NCBI RefSeq assembly: GCF_000497445.1
Contig: NZ_CM002285.1
Location: forward strand, 8,709,659 to 8,767,731
Source of the DNA: Streptomyces roseochromogenus subsp. oscitans DS 12.976
Lineage (GTDB): Bacteria > Actinomycetota > Actinomycetes > Streptomycetales > Streptomycetaceae
Length of the DNA stretch: 58,073 nt
Direction of reading: 5' to 3'
Every line of letters begins with the position of its first letter. The stretch's first letter is position 1. Shown one piece after another: positions 7,618-16,631 of the stretch. The notes beneath the pieces are model-generated. The model ran no database searches, was not told the origin of the DNA, and saw only the letters and a list, made by a program, of their open reading frames with translations. The position numbers were made by a program, and so were the translations under genes.

Positions 7618-9033
7618 ATGCCCACCACACCGCCCGGACGTCGCCCACGCCGAACCGCTCTCCACGCACTGGCGCTCACCGCCGCCAGTCTGCTCCTGAC
7701 CACCCCGGCCACCGCGGCCCCCACCGGCACACCGGACGAGCACTGCGCCGGCCGCACCCAGCTCCGGGTGCCCGGCGCTGCCCGTCAACAGGCCGACTGT
7801 CTGGACGAGCTGACCACCGCCGGCACCGTGGCCTCCGGCCACACCGACCCGGCCGACTACGCCGGTCTCACCCCCCAGGACCTGCCCACACCCAGCGGCG
7901 TCCCCGGCATCCAGATCGACGGCTACTTCCCGGACACCTCCACCACCAACACCGACCACGGCTGGCACCACGACGCCCAGTTCGTCATCCGGCTGCCCGA
8001 CCACTGGAACGGCGGCCTGGTCGTCGCCGGAACCCCCGGCAACCGGGAGCAGTACGCCAACGACCGGGCCATCGCCGACTGGGTGCTCGCCCGCGGCTAC
8101 GCCTACGCCGCCACCGACAAGGGCAACACCGGCACCGCGTTCTACCGCGACGGCCGGCGGCCCGGCGACGCCATCGCCGAATGGAACACCCGCCTCACCC
8201 AACTCACCCGCGCGGCCCGCGCCGTGGTCGCCCAGCGCTACCACCGGCCCCCGGCCCGCACCATCGCCACCGGTCTGTCCAACGGCGGCTACCTCGTCCG
8301 CTGGCAACTGGAGCACCACCCCGAACTGTACGACGGCGGAGTCGACTGGGAAGGCACCCTCTGGCGCACCGCCGGCCCCAACCCGCTCACCTTCCTGCCC
8401 ACCACGCTGCGCGATTACCCCACCTACGCCGCCGGCGGAGCAGGAGCCGCCCAGGCCCAGGCCGGCCTGCACCGGGCCGGCTTCCCGGCCGGCTCGGAGT
8501 TCCTGTGGCCGTACCACTACCAGGCCTACTGGGACCTCACCCAGCGCATATACCGCGAGGAACTCGACCCCGGCTACGACGGCACCACCGAGGCCGGCAC
8601 CCCGTTCTGCCGCTCCGGCACACCCGACTGCGACGCCGACTACGACTACGCGGCCCGCCCGGCGGCCGTCCACCGCGCGGTCGACCGGATCGCCCTCACC
8701 GGACGCATCGGCAAACCGCTGATCACCCTCCAGGGCACCCTCGACGTCCTGCTGCCGATCGGCGAGGACTCCGACGTCTACGCGCGCATGGTCCACACGG
8801 CCGGGCGTGGCGCCCTGCTGCGCTACTACCGCATCCAGGACGGCACACACACCGACTCCCTGGTCGACGCCTTCCCCGACCGGCTGCGCCCGATGGTGCC
8901 CTGCCACCGCTCGGCCTTCGAGGCACTGGAACGCTGGCTCTCCGGCACCGCCCTCCCGCCCGCCGACCACACCGTCCAGCGCCCGGCCGGCGCCACCCCG
9001 GCCACCCTGCTCACCAGCTGCCCGCTGGACTAG
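7618..9033 (+). CDS. Secreted alpha/beta hydrolase (3HB-oligomer hydrolase/tannase-like)
   Basis: 471 residues with an N-terminal signal peptide (RRPRRTALHALALTAASLLL, cleavage after ATAA at about 34). The nucleophile elbow is GLSNGG; NGGLVVAGTPGNREQYAND and a late DGTHTDSLVDAF supply the oxyanion and histidine regions. The layout resembles hydroxybutyrate-oligomer hydrolases and tannase/feruloyl-esterase-like enzymes, so a role next to the depolymerase-type esterase upstream (cleaving released oligomers) is attractive but inferred. The ATG at 7618 has CCGGAGGAACC upstream. The 138-bp gap to the esterase argues for a separate promoter. Confidence 0.75.
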   Translation: MPTTPPGRRPRRTALHALALTAASLLLTTPATAAPTGTPDEHCAGRTQLRVPGAARQQADCLDELTTAGTVASGHTDPADYAGLTPQDLPTPSGVPGIQIDGYFPDTSTTNTDHGWHHDAQFVIRLPDHWNGGLVVAGTPGNREQYANDRAIADWVLARGYAYAATDKGNTGTAFYRDGRRPGDAIAEWNTRLTQLTRAARAVVAQRYHRPPARTIATGLSNGGYLVRWQLEHHPELYDGGVDWEGTLWRTAGPNPLTFLPTTLRDYPTYAAGGAGAAQAQAGLHRAGFPAGSEFLWPYHYQAYWDLTQRIYREELDPGYDGTTEAGTPFCRSGTPDCDADYDYAARPAAVHRAVDRIALTGRIGKPLITLQGTLDVLLPIGEDSDVYARMVHTAGRGALLRYYRIQDGTHTDSLVDAFPDRLRPMVPCHRSAFEALERWLSGTALPPADHTVQRPAGATPATLLTSCPLD

Positions 9034-9102
9034 GCAGGGACCAGCGGATCGCCCGGGCGCCCACACGCCACCCACGGCAGCGTGGGCACGTACCATGGCC
9101 GC

Positions 9103-9600
9103 ATGTCGTTCCTCCGCCGCCGCAGCGCCACCCCCGCCGGACCCGACTTCGACGTGCTGGCCATGGACCCGGGCGACTGGCCGGGCAACCTCGGCGCGGG
9201 CCTGCTGCCCGCGCCCGACGGCACCTGCCAGGGTGTCTTCCTGCGCTACGACCTCTTCGGCGGCCGCGGCCCCGCCATGATCATCGGCAATCTTCCGGAG
9301 GGCTCCCCGGCCCGCGAGGTCGCCGAGGGCGAGATCCCCTTCGAGGTGGGCCAGCTGCTGCTGGCGCTGGAGAACGACGAGGAGGTCACCGTCGTCGGCG
9401 TCGAGGACACCCCGGTCCTCCAGGGCGACAACCTCCTCATCGTGCGGCGGCTGAAGCTCTCCGAGTCCCGGATCTCCTGCGTCCAGTTCGACCGCAGCGA
9501 CGGCGTCCTCGTCACCATCGCCGCCTGGGACCGCCCCATCACCGACGACCTGTACGCCCTGCTGAAGCCGCTCCCGGCGGAGCTTTTCCAGCAGGGCTGA
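9103..9600 (+). CDS. Conserved hypothetical protein
   Basis: 165 residues starting MSFLRRRSATPAGPDFDVLA. It is acidic, has no signal peptide or membrane segment, and shows a DUF-like mix of beta strands (EVTVVGVEDTPVLQGDNLLIVRRLKL). The ATG at 9103 is favoured over a GTG at 9082: TACCAT at 9091-9096 would be a -10 box only six bases before the ATG, implying a leaderless mRNA. I do not recognise a function. It converges on the amidase gene with a 15-bp gap holding a weak AGGGC/GCCCT hairpin. Confidence 0.7.
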   Translation: MSFLRRRSATPAGPDFDVLAMDPGDWPGNLGAGLLPAPDGTCQGVFLRYDLFGGRGPAMIIGNLPEGSPAREVAEGEIPFEVGQLLLALENDEEVTVVGVEDTPVLQGDNLLIVRRLKLSESRISCVQFDRSDGVLVTIAAWDRPITDDLYALLKPLPAELFQQG

Positions 9601-9615
9601 GGCCCTCCTGCGCGG

Positions 9616-11586
9616 CTAGCGGGCCGCGCCTTCGAGGGTCACGTCCGCGGCGCGGACGAAGCCGACCCGGTGGCCGTACTGGATCTCGTAGTACAGGTCC
9701 TTGCCCATCACGACCCGGTGCGAGTCGGTGGTGAAGGTGACCGAGTAGTCGTACTCGCCCGGCACCTCGTCACCGACCACGTACTTCTGCCCGGCCGGGA
9801 TCGTGTACGGCAGCGGTACGACCGACTGCACGGGGACTCCCTCCGGGTAGGCCTCCTTCTCCGGGTAGGCCCGGCCGTACACCGGGACGCTCGCCAGGCC
9901 CTCCTTCGGCGTGATCACCAGACCTCTGGCCGGCACCGCCGTCGGCGCCGTGCGCGGGTTCTGGAACCAGGCCTTCTGGCCCAGGTACCAGATCGCGGTC
10001 CAGTCGCCCCAGCGGTCCGCGACCGCGTACTGCTGACCGGTGGAGACGCGGGAGGACAGGTCGTTCACGTCGATGGTCGGGTCCGCCTTCATCCCGATGT
10101 CCTTGATCAGCGGCGCGTTCACATCGTGGTCCGAGTAGAGCCGCACCTCGCCGGAGCCGTGCGCCGGGCACGGCTCGCCCTTGGTGGCGCAGCCCGTGTA
10201 CACGGGCTGGTTCGAGGCGTAGTCCGGCAGGATCGTCACCAGCCCGGACCGCTTGCCGGCGGTCCGCCTGAACGGGTGCCCCAGCAGCTGGAAGTAGTGC
10301 CGCCAGTCCCAGTACGGGCCCGGGTCCGTGTGCATGCCGGGGATCGTGGACGCGGTCGGACCGGGCACGTTCTCGTGGCCGAGGATGTGCTGCCGGTCCA
10401 GCGGGATGTCGTACTTCCGGCTCAGGTACTTCACCAGCCGGGCCGAGGACCGGTACATCGCCTCCGTGTACCAGGCGTCCGGGTTGGCGAGGAAGCCCTC
10501 GTGCTCGATGCCGATGGACCGGGCGTTGATGTCCCAGTTGCCCGCGTGCCAGGCCACGTCCTTCGCCTTGACGTGCTGGGCGATCAGACCGTCCGTGGAG
10601 CGCACGGTGTAGTTCCACGACACATAGGCCGGGTCCTGGATCAGGTTCAGCACCCCGTCCCAGGTGCCCTCCGTGTCATGGATGACGATGTACTTGATGG
10701 GCTGCGACACGGGGCGGTCGCCGAGGTCGTGGTTGCCGTAGTCGTTGTTCCCGAACTGCGCGTACGGCGCCCACACCGCCTCGCACGACACCGAGCCGGG
10801 GCACTCGACGCCGTCCGTCGGCAGTGTGCCCAGGCCCGCTCGCCGCAACTGGGCGGTGTCGGCGGTCAGCCGCGGCTGGGCCGCGAGCGCGACCAGCTGG
10901 CCGTCGTCCGTGGTGCGCTCCTCACCCGTGCGCAGGACGTCGTACACGTCGTTGGCGTACGCCGCCGCAGTCGCCGTGTCGTCTGCGCCGGAGAAGCGGG
11001 CCACCGCCGCGTACCAGTCGTCCGGGTCCGCGCTCAGTGGCTCGCCCAGCTGCTTCTGCGCGGCAGCGAGCAGGGCGGCGCCGCCGGCCACGTTCGCCGC
11101 CGGGTCGGTGCGCAGGTCCGCGGCCGGCCGGCCGATCAGCCGTGCGGCCTTCGCCAGCGTCTTCAGCCGGGCGGGGAGCGCGGACCCGGCCGGCACCTTG
11201 ACGTCCGGGTGCAGAGCGGCGCGGGAGCCGTCACCGCGGGGGTCCTCCGCGCCCTCGGTGAGATGCTCCGTGGCGGCGATCGCGGTCCGGGCGTCCGTGA
11301 GATGCATCGGGCCGTAGCCGCCGCTCACGCTCGGCGCGCCCGCGTGCCAGTCCCAGCGGGACTGCAGGTAGGAGACGGCCAGCAGAACGCTCTGCGGCAC
11401 GTGGTACTCGGCCGCGGCGGAGGCGAACGCCTGCTGCAGCCGGTGCGCGGAGGAGTCCGGGGCGCCCTGGGCGGGGGCGGCGCCGAGCAGCGGCAGCAGC
11501 AGGGCCGCGGACGCCAACGGGCCGACGGCCCGCCGCAGTTGTCTGTGGCCGTGGATGGACGGGGAGTGCGTGGCGGAACCTCGCAA
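9616..11586 (-). CDS. Secreted N-acetylmuramoyl-L-alanine amidase (Amidase_2/PGRP)
   Basis: 656 residues. A signal peptide (VGPLASAALLLPLLGAAPAQ) is followed by a helical, lysozyme-like region (FASAAAEYHVPQSVLLAVSY) that may bind or cleave glycan, then a zinc amidase core: YIVIHDTEGTWDG, WHAGNWDINARSIGIEHEG, HILGHENVPGP and MHTDPGPYWDW supply the expected zinc ligands. The C-terminus holds SH3-like beta repeats with TGCATKGEPCPAHGSG. A TTG start at 11586 is selected because AGGAGG is five bases upstream and the signal peptide begins there. It would hydrolyse the peptide-sugar amide bond in peptidoglycan, in wall turnover or predation. It ends convergently with the preceding gene. Confidence 0.87.
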   Translation of the reverse strand: MRGSATHSPSIHGHRQLRRAVGPLASAALLLPLLGAAPAQGAPDSSAHRLQQAFASAAAEYHVPQSVLLAVSYLQSRWDWHAGAPSVSGGYGPMHLTDARTAIAATEHLTEGAEDPRGDGSRAALHPDVKVPAGSALPARLKTLAKAARLIGRPAADLRTDPAANVAGGAALLAAAQKQLGEPLSADPDDWYAAVARFSGADDTATAAAYANDVYDVLRTGEERTTDDGQLVALAAQPRLTADTAQLRRAGLGTLPTDGVECPGSVSCEAVWAPYAQFGNNDYGNHDLGDRPVSQPIKYIVIHDTEGTWDGVLNLIQDPAYVSWNYTVRSTDGLIAQHVKAKDVAWHAGNWDINARSIGIEHEGFLANPDAWYTEAMYRSSARLVKYLSRKYDIPLDRQHILGHENVPGPTASTIPGMHTDPGPYWDWRHYFQLLGHPFRRTAGKRSGLVTILPDYASNQPVYTGCATKGEPCPAHGSGEVRLYSDHDVNAPLIKDIGMKADPTIDVNDLSSRVSTGQQYAVADRWGDWTAIWYLGQKAWFQNPRTAPTAVPARGLVITPKEGLASVPVYGRAYPEKEAYPEGVPVQSVVPLPYTIPAGQKYVVGDEVPGEYDYSVTFTTDSHRVVMGKDLYYEIQYGHRVGFVRAADVTLEGAAR

Positions 11587-11803
11587 AGCGGCCTCCTGTG
11601 ACGGACGGGCGTGGCGGGGCGTGCGGCGCCGAGCTGGGTCAGTGGTACCGGCTGGCCGACGATCCGTCAATGATGCCTTCAAGACGGCGATTTCCCACGT
11701 CACGGAGGGGTTTCGGCGAGTTTCGCGACGGCGGTGCGCGGGCCTGCGCGGCGTCACTGGCGTACACCAGTGGCCACTTCGCGCGCATGTGCGCAACACG
11801 CCT

Positions 11804-11904
11804 GGACAGCGGAGGTGCGCAGCGCGTCCGCAGAACGGGTGTGCCGCGTCCGGACAGCGGGTGTGCGCGACCGTGCCTGGACATACGAAGGTCCGCGGTG
11901 CGCC
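11804..11904. repeat. Degenerate direct repeat, about 22-27 bp, four units
   Basis: Units begin near 11804, 11830, 11852 and 11879. GGACAGCGG recurs at 11804 and 11852, CGGGTGTG recurs in units 2 and 3, and GCGTCC ends units 1 and 2. The last unit runs into the strong hairpin. Copy similarity is modest, so this may be an old tandem array. Confidence 0.4.
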
Positions 11905-11931
11905 GCCGCTCTGGCGCACCGCGGACCTTCG
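11886..11931. terminator. Strong 19-bp stem-loop terminator
   Basis: A perfect 19-bp stem (left arm 11886-11904 starting CGAAGGTCCGCGG, right arm 11913-11931) with an 8-base loop lies seven bases past the stop of the leftward phosphotransferase. It is symmetric and so could end transcription from both sides. Confidence 0.8.
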
Positions 11932-11937
11932 TCCCCG

Positions 11938-13083
11938 TCAGCGAGTCCCGACCGCAGCGCGGACGGCTTTGCGGGCCATCTGGCAGTCGTCGTGCAGCCG
12001 CCTGAGCAGCAGCCGCTGTTCCTCGCCGGACGGCGCGGCACCCGGGTGGGCCAGGCCCGGTGCCGCCGGGGCCGTATCGTGCATCGAACGCTGCACGGCC
12101 GTCTCGTACCTCCGGATCTCCCGGGTCAGCAGCAGCATCAGATTGACCAGGAAGGCGTCCCGGGAGGCCGGGCCCGCCGACTGGGCGATCTGGCTGATCT
12201 GCCGCCGGGCCACCGGCGCGTCCCCGAGCACCAGCCACAGCGTCGCCAGGTCGTACCCCGGCAGATACCAGCCCGCGTGCTCCCAGTCCACCAGCACTGG
12301 ACCGGCCGGTGACAGCAGGATGTTCGACAGCAGGGCGTCGCCGTGGCAGAACTGCAGCATGCCCTGGCGGCCGACCTCGTGGGCGATGCCGTGCAGCAGT
12401 TTCTGCAGGTCGCCGAGGTCGCGGTCGGTGAGCAGGCCCAGCTCGTGATACCGGGTGATCCGGGCGCCGTAGTCCAGAGGCATCTCAAAGATGCCCGCCG
12501 GGGGCCGCCAGGAGTTCAGCCGGCACAGTGCGCCGAGCGCGGCCCGGATGTCGGCGCGCGGCGGCGCCTCCACCGGATGCCGCTGCAGCGCCGCCACGCG
12601 GCCCGGCGCCCGCTCGATCACCAGGGTGCAGTTGTCCGGGTCCGCCGCGATCAGCCGGGGCACGCGGACCGGAGGCCGGTGCCGGACGAACGAGCGGTAT
12701 GCGGCTATTTCGTGCCGGCTCCGTTCGGCCCAGGCGGGCGAGTGGTCCAGCAGACACTTGGCGACTGCCGTGCTCCGCCCTGTCGTCCCGACCAGAAGGA
12801 CGGACCGTCCGCTGCGCCGCAGCACCTGCACCGGAGAGAACTCCGGACAGATCCGGTGCACCGAGGCGATGGCGGTGCGCAACTGCGCGCCCTGGGGACC
12901 GGACAAGTCGAGTCTCCCGCTGAGCGGTTGGGTACCGGGCTGCCCAGGAACCCGCCGCGGCCGGCCCGCGACCGGTACCGGTCCGCCCGGACGCGCCACC
13001 GGGTCGAGGTACGGCCCGCCGCTGGTGGGGCGGGGACGCAGCGGCCGGGGCGGGGCGGACACGGAGGACGATGCTGCGTACAT
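11938..13083 (-). CDS. Aminoglycoside-phosphotransferase-family kinase
   Basis: 381 residues. The kinase fold is shown by [10 protein letters not shown] (ATP-binding lysine), the catalytic loop [12 protein letters not shown] (HGDxxxxN) and the metal-binding segment [18 protein letters not shown]. The family phosphorylates hydroxyls of small molecules; substrate here unknown, and aminoglycoside resistance should not be assumed. The ATG at 13083 gives a start just before a Pro/Arg-rich, probably disordered N-terminus of about 75 residues. Divergent from the NsdB-type gene and followed by a very strong terminator. Confidence 0.8.
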   Translation of the reverse strand: MYAASSSVSAPPRPLRPRPTSGGPYLDPVARPGGPVPVAGRPRRVPGQPGTQPLSGRLDLSGPQGAQLRTAIASVHRICPEFSPVQVLRRSGRSVLLVGTTGRSTAVAKCLLDHSPAWAERSRHEIAAYRSFVRHRPPVRVPRLIAADPDNCTLVIERAPGRVAALQRHPVEAPPRADIRAALGALCRLNSWRPPAGIFEMPLDYGARITRYHELGLLTDRDLGDLQKLLHGIAHEVGRQGMLQFCHGDALLSNILLSPAGPVLVDWEHAGWYLPGYDLATLWLVLGDAPVARRQISQIAQSAGPASRDAFLVNLMLLLTREIRRYETAVQRSMHDTAPAAPGLAHPGAAPSGEEQRLLLRRLHDDCQMARKAVRAAVGTR

Positions 13084-13409
13084 GGGAGATACAGATCCCT
13101 TCGTGTGCCTGCGGTGCCTGCCTGTGGTTCCGTGCGCGGCGCAGCTGCGTGAGGACGGTGCTCGGGGGAGCGCGTACTCCGATCGCATGCACTGCGGGCG
13201 CGCGCCTGCCCGGCCCGGCCGCCGGGGTGCACCCTGGGGAATGCACCTGTCGTACCGAGTTGGCGACCGGGTCGGGGTGGCGCGTTCCTACTCGACACCC
13301 GATGCCCCGTGGCACACCATCTGGCGGACCCTGGCGAACCCTGGCGAATAGTCGCCCGGCAACCTCCACCGGGCTACTGTCAACTCAGCCGAGAACCTGG
13401 GGGCTTGAC
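13084..13409. other. Divergent promoter region of phosphotransferase and nsdB-type genes
   Basis: 326 bp without a gene. It contains a threefold 10-bp direct repeat at 13321-13350 upstream of the rightward gene and a possible -10 TACTGT at 13375-13380. No other organised sequence was seen. Confidence 0.6.
13321..13350. repeat. Three head-to-tail 10-bp repeats, CTGGCGRAYC-like
   Basis: CTGGCGGACC, CTGGCGAACC and CTGGCGAATA follow each other without gaps, exactly one helical turn apart, 60 to 90 bp before the GTG of the NsdB-type gene. The spacing is suited to cooperative protein binding on one DNA face. Confidence 0.6.
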
Positions 13410-14903
13410 GTGAGCGGACAACCCAACACCCGCCTGGCGGACCTGTTCGGCCTGGCCGGCTGGTCCAAGGGCGAACTCGCGAGGCTGGTCAACAAGCAGG
13501 CGGCGGCCATGGGTCACCCCCAGTTGTCGACCGACACCTCCCGGGTGCGGCGGTGGATCGACATGGGAGAGATCCCGCGCGATCCGGTGCCGCGGGTGCT
13601 GGCGGCCCTGTTCACCGAGCGTCTCGGCCGTGTCGTGACCATCGAGGACCTCGGTCTGGTGCGGCACGGGCGTGCGGGAAAACGGCAGGGCGACGGGATC
13701 GAGGAACATCCCGACGGCGTGCCGTGGGCGCCCGAACGTACCGCTGCGGTCCTCACCGAATTCACGGGAATGGACCTCATGCTCAACCGACGCGGCTTGG
13801 TGGGCGCGGGTGCCGCGCTCGCCGCGGGATCCGCACTCAGCAGCGCCATGTACGACTGGTTGCACACCGACCCGGCCCTGAAGGCCGACGCCCCCGTCCT
13901 CGACGACCCCCTGCACGCCGACCCCGCTGGGTTCGACCGCTATGAGGCCGCCCCCATCGGGTCGCAGGAGATCGAGGAACTGGAGCGCTCGGTCGAGGTG
14001 TTCCGCGCCTGGGACGCGGCCCGTGGCGGCGGGCTTCAGCGCAAGGCGGTCGTGGGCCAGCTCAACGAGGTGGGCGGCATGCTCGCCTACCACCATCCAC
14101 CCCATCTCCAGCGTCGCCTGTGGGGCGTCGCCGCCAACCTCGCCGTCCTCGCGGGCTGGATGTCGCACGACGTCGGCCTGGAGCCCACGGCTCAGAAGTA
14201 CTTCGTCATCGCCGCTCATGCCGCCCGCGAGGGCGGAGACCGGCCGCGCGCCGGCGAGGCCCTGTCCCGGGCGGCCCGGCAGATGGTGCACCTCGGCCGG
14301 CCCGACGACGCGCTGGACCTGATGAAGCTCGCCCAGTCCGGCGCGGGTGACGGTCTGCAGCCGCGCACCAGGGCGATGTTCCACACCATCGAGGCCTGGG
14401 CGCAGGCGTCGATGGGCAAGGGGCAGGCCATGCGCCGCACCCTCGGGCAGGCGGAGGACATGTTCGTCGCCGGCCGCGGCGAGGCCGAACCACTGGACTG
14501 GATGCAGACCTTCAAGGACGAGGACCTGTACGGCATGCAGGCCCTCGCCTACCGCACGCTGGCGGAGTTCGACCCGAGCGAGGCCGTGCACGCCCAGCAC
14601 TACGCGGAGAAGGCGCTCGCGCTGCGCGTCGACGGACGGGAGCGGTCGAAGATCTTCGACCATCTGTCCATGGCGTCGGCCTGCTTCATCGCCGACGACC
14701 CCGAACAGGCCGACAGCTATGCCCGGCTGGCCCTGATGTCGATGGGGTCGAACTCCTCCCGTCGCACCTGGGACCGGCTGCGGCAGATGTACCGGCTGAC
14801 CGCGGAGTACGCCGGCTATCCGAGGATCCACGAACTGCGGGAGGAGATCCGGCTCGCCCTGCCCAAGCCGAGGGCCAAGGGCGCGGGCACCGCACAGGCG
14901 TGA
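13410..14903 (+). CDS. nsdB: NsdA/NsdB-type TPR regulator of antibiotic production and development
   Basis: 497 residues. The N-terminus (QPNTRLADLFGLAGWSKGEL, RRWIDMGEIPRDPVP) is a DNA-binding-like domain, then LMLNRRGLVGAGAALAAGSA, followed by TPR-like helices (YFVIAAHAAREGGDRPRAGE, LALRVDGRERSKIFDHLSMA). This matches the Streptomyces NsdA/NsdB proteins, negative regulators of antibiotic synthesis. NsdB is favoured over NsdA because of the nearby chaplin and stress-protein genes, as in the S. coelicolor chpB/nsdB region; the paralogues are similar, so the letter is uncertain. The GTG at 13410 follows CTGGGGG. Cytoplasmic. Confidence 0.75.
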   Translation: MSGQPNTRLADLFGLAGWSKGELARLVNKQAAAMGHPQLSTDTSRVRRWIDMGEIPRDPVPRVLAALFTERLGRVVTIEDLGLVRHGRAGKRQGDGIEEHPDGVPWAPERTAAVLTEFTGMDLMLNRRGLVGAGAALAAGSALSSAMYDWLHTDPALKADAPVLDDPLHADPAGFDRYEAAPIGSQEIEELERSVEVFRAWDAARGGGLQRKAVVGQLNEVGGMLAYHHPPHLQRRLWGVAANLAVLAGWMSHDVGLEPTAQKYFVIAAHAAREGGDRPRAGEALSRAARQMVHLGRPDDALDLMKLAQSGAGDGLQPRTRAMFHTIEAWAQASMGKGQAMRRTLGQAEDMFVAGRGEAEPLDWMQTFKDEDLYGMQALAYRTLAEFDPSEAVHAQHYAEKALALRVDGRERSKIFDHLSMASACFIADDPEQADSYARLALMSMGSNSSRRTWDRLRQMYRLTAEYAGYPRIHELREEIRLALPKPRAKGAGTAQA

Positions 14904-14928
14904 GCGCACAGGCACGGGGCCTGTGCGC
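14904..14928. terminator. Terminator hairpin after nsdB-type gene
   Basis: GCGCACAGGC (14904-14913) and GCCTGTGCGC (14919-14928) form a perfect 10-bp stem with loop ACGGG, directly after the stop at 14903. It lies between convergent genes and can serve both. Confidence 0.8.
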
Positions 14929-14993
14929 CGGCTGACTTCAACAGCTCTTGCTACTTCGACACCATCGCCAACCTCTACAACTCATGGTCCGGC

Positions 14994-16433
14994 TCACGCG
15001 GTGACCTTGGCGACGAGCACGCACGCGTCGTCCTCGCGTCCGGCTCCGCCGAACTCCTCGACCAACGTCCGTACGCTGTCCCGCGCCGTGCGCGCGGCGT
15101 GGAACCGTGGGGCGAGGCCGAGCAGGCGGTCGGCGGCCGCGGTCGGGCTGTGCCCCGGCACCAGTCCGTCGGTGTACAGCACAAGCAGGTCACCGGGTTC
15201 GAGGGTCACCTCGGCCTGCCCGTAGACGGCGCCCGAGGTGGCGCCGAGCAGGACGCCGCCGGGCGCGTGCAGCAGGCGCCCCGTTCCGTCGCGGTACAGC
15301 AGCGGGGCGGGGTGTCCTGCCTGCGCCCAGACCAGGGTGCGTGTCGCGGGCCGGTAACGGCAGCAGACGGCGCTGCCGAGGGCGGGCTGCACGGTGGCGT
15401 CCAGTAACTGGTTGAGCATGCCCAGCAGTTCACCGGGCCGGGTGCCGGCCAGCGCCATGCCGCGTACGGCACCGAGCAGCATCGCCATACCGGAGGCGAC
15501 GGACACGCCGTGCCCGGTGAGATCGCCGACGCTGAGCAGGGTCTCGCCGTCGGAGAGTTCCAGCGCGTCGTACCAGTCGCCGCCGATCAGCGTGTCCGTG
15601 GCCGCGGGGAGGCGGTGGGCGGCCAGGTCGAGGGTGCATGGGCCCTGGTGCGGGAGCCGCAGGGAGCCGCGCCATGGCGGTAGCACGGCTTCCTGCAGCT
15701 CGGCCGCGATCCGGTGCTCGGTCTGCTCCTGCCGGCGCTCACGCTGCAGCGAGTCACGGGTCTCGTGCACCGTCCGCCGGCAGCGGCGCAGTTCGCTGAC
15801 GTCGCGCAGCACGGCCCACATCGAGGCGGTGCCGCCGTCGGCGCCGAGCACGGGTTCGCCCATCATGTGCACGGCCCGGACGGAGCCCTCGGGCCGTACG
15901 ACACGGAACTCGCCGTCGATGGGTTTGCCGTCGACCAGACAGTCCGTCACCATCGCGGTCAGTTTCGGCCGGTCCTCGTCCAGGACCAGCGAGGGCAGTT
16001 CGTCCAGGGTGAGGGCGGGCCCGTCCGGGTCGAGGCCGAGGATCTGGTACAGCTCCCCGGACCAGGTCGCCGCGTCCGTCAGCAGGTCCCACTCCGCGCT
16101 GCCGACGCGGCTGAGCAGCGAGCCGCTCGGGGCGGGGGCCGGCGCGGGCCGGACGGCGAGCGTCCCGGCGGGTTCGGCCGGAGCGGCCGGCTCGGTGTGC
16201 GGGCCGTCCCGGAGCTGGGCCAAGTGGGCGTCCAGATCGTCCAGTTGGTGCAGCGCGAGGTCGTACAGAGCGCGCTGCCAGCGTTCCTCCGGGTCCGAAC
16301 CGTCGCTCCGGGTGTCCCGCCGTACGGCGTCCACATCGCCTTTGAGCCGCCGCGTCTGCGTGATCAGCGCCTCGACCGAGCCGCGTCCGGGTGGCTGGGC
16401 GGCTGAGCGGTCCGCGGAGACTGGGGACGGCAT
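14994..16433 (-). CDS. PAS-domain SpoIIE-type (PP2C) serine phosphatase
   Basis: 479 residues. After a flexible N-terminus comes a PAS-like domain (about 110-230, including YQILGLDPDGPALTLDELPS and GEFRVVRPEGSVRAVHMMGE), then a short coiled segment (ETRDSLQRERRQEQTEHRIA) and a C-terminal SpoIIE phosphatase domain. Metal-binding acidic motifs are GGDWYDAL, GDLTGHG and REDDACVLV. Such proteins dephosphorylate anti-anti-sigma factors in partner-switching pathways. The ATG at 16433 has GGAG eight bases upstream. Divergent from an SsgA-like sporulation gene, with palindromes in the shared gap, which suggests joint developmental control. Confidence 0.87.
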   Translation of the reverse strand: MPSPVSADRSAAQPPGRGSVEALITQTRRLKGDVDAVRRDTRSDGSDPEERWQRALYDLALHQLDDLDAHLAQLRDGPHTEPAAPAEPAGTLAVRPAPAPAPSGSLLSRVGSAEWDLLTDAATWSGELYQILGLDPDGPALTLDELPSLVLDEDRPKLTAMVTDCLVDGKPIDGEFRVVRPEGSVRAVHMMGEPVLGADGGTASMWAVLRDVSELRRCRRTVHETRDSLQRERRQEQTEHRIAAELQEAVLPPWRGSLRLPHQGPCTLDLAAHRLPAATDTLIGGDWYDALELSDGETLLSVGDLTGHGVSVASGMAMLLGAVRGMALAGTRPGELLGMLNQLLDATVQPALGSAVCCRYRPATRTLVWAQAGHPAPLLYRDGTGRLLHAPGGVLLGATSGAVYGQAEVTLEPGDLLVLYTDGLVPGHSPTAAADRLLGLAPRFHAARTARDSVRTLVEEFGGAGREDDACVLVAKVTA

Positions 16434-16548
16434 GACGCACTCCGAAGGGGGACGATACGGCCAGGGGGACGGGGGACCGGTTACGACTGTTGCACAGCCC
16501 GCGACGCCCCGTAAGTGATTTGGCAACACACGATACGGTGGTGCTTCC

Positions 16549-16558
16549 GGCATATGCC
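16549..16558. promoter_or_regulatory. Palindrome GGCATATGCC
   Basis: A perfect 10-bp palindrome, the leftmost of three in the divergent gap. Binding protein unknown. Confidence 0.4.
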
Positions 16559-16580
16559 AGAGTCTCGCCGGAGTGATCCC

Positions 16581-16599
16581 CGTACGTGCATGACGTACG
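16581..16599. promoter_or_regulatory. Palindrome CGTACGT-N5-ACGTACG
   Basis: Perfect 7-base arms around GCATG. The size and symmetry fit an operator for a dimeric regulator. About 32 bp (three helical turns) separate its centre from that of the next palindrome (16624) and about 36 bp from the previous one. Confidence 0.5.
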
Positions 16600-16616
16600 C
16601 GCATCGCGGACCAAGT

Positions 16617-16631
16617 CGTAGAACTTCTACG
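16617..16631. promoter_or_regulatory. Palindrome CGTAGAA-C-TTCTACG
   Basis: Perfect 7-base arms around a single central C. Third palindrome of the gap, nearest to the SsgA-like gene. Confidence 0.5.

Larger units (their letters stand above)
11587..11937. other. Gap between amidase and phosphotransferase genes
   Basis: 351 bp with no convincing gene. It holds the promoter of the leftward amidase, a degenerate direct-repeat block (11804-11904) and a very strong hairpin (11886-11931). Open frames crossing it on both strands have repeat-derived low-complexity translations and no recognisable domain. Confidence 0.6.

Noticed and set aside
11938..13083. Aminoglycoside-resistance gene
   Set aside because: The fold matches the wide phosphotransferase family only; nothing in the sequence or context indicates an antibiotic substrate.
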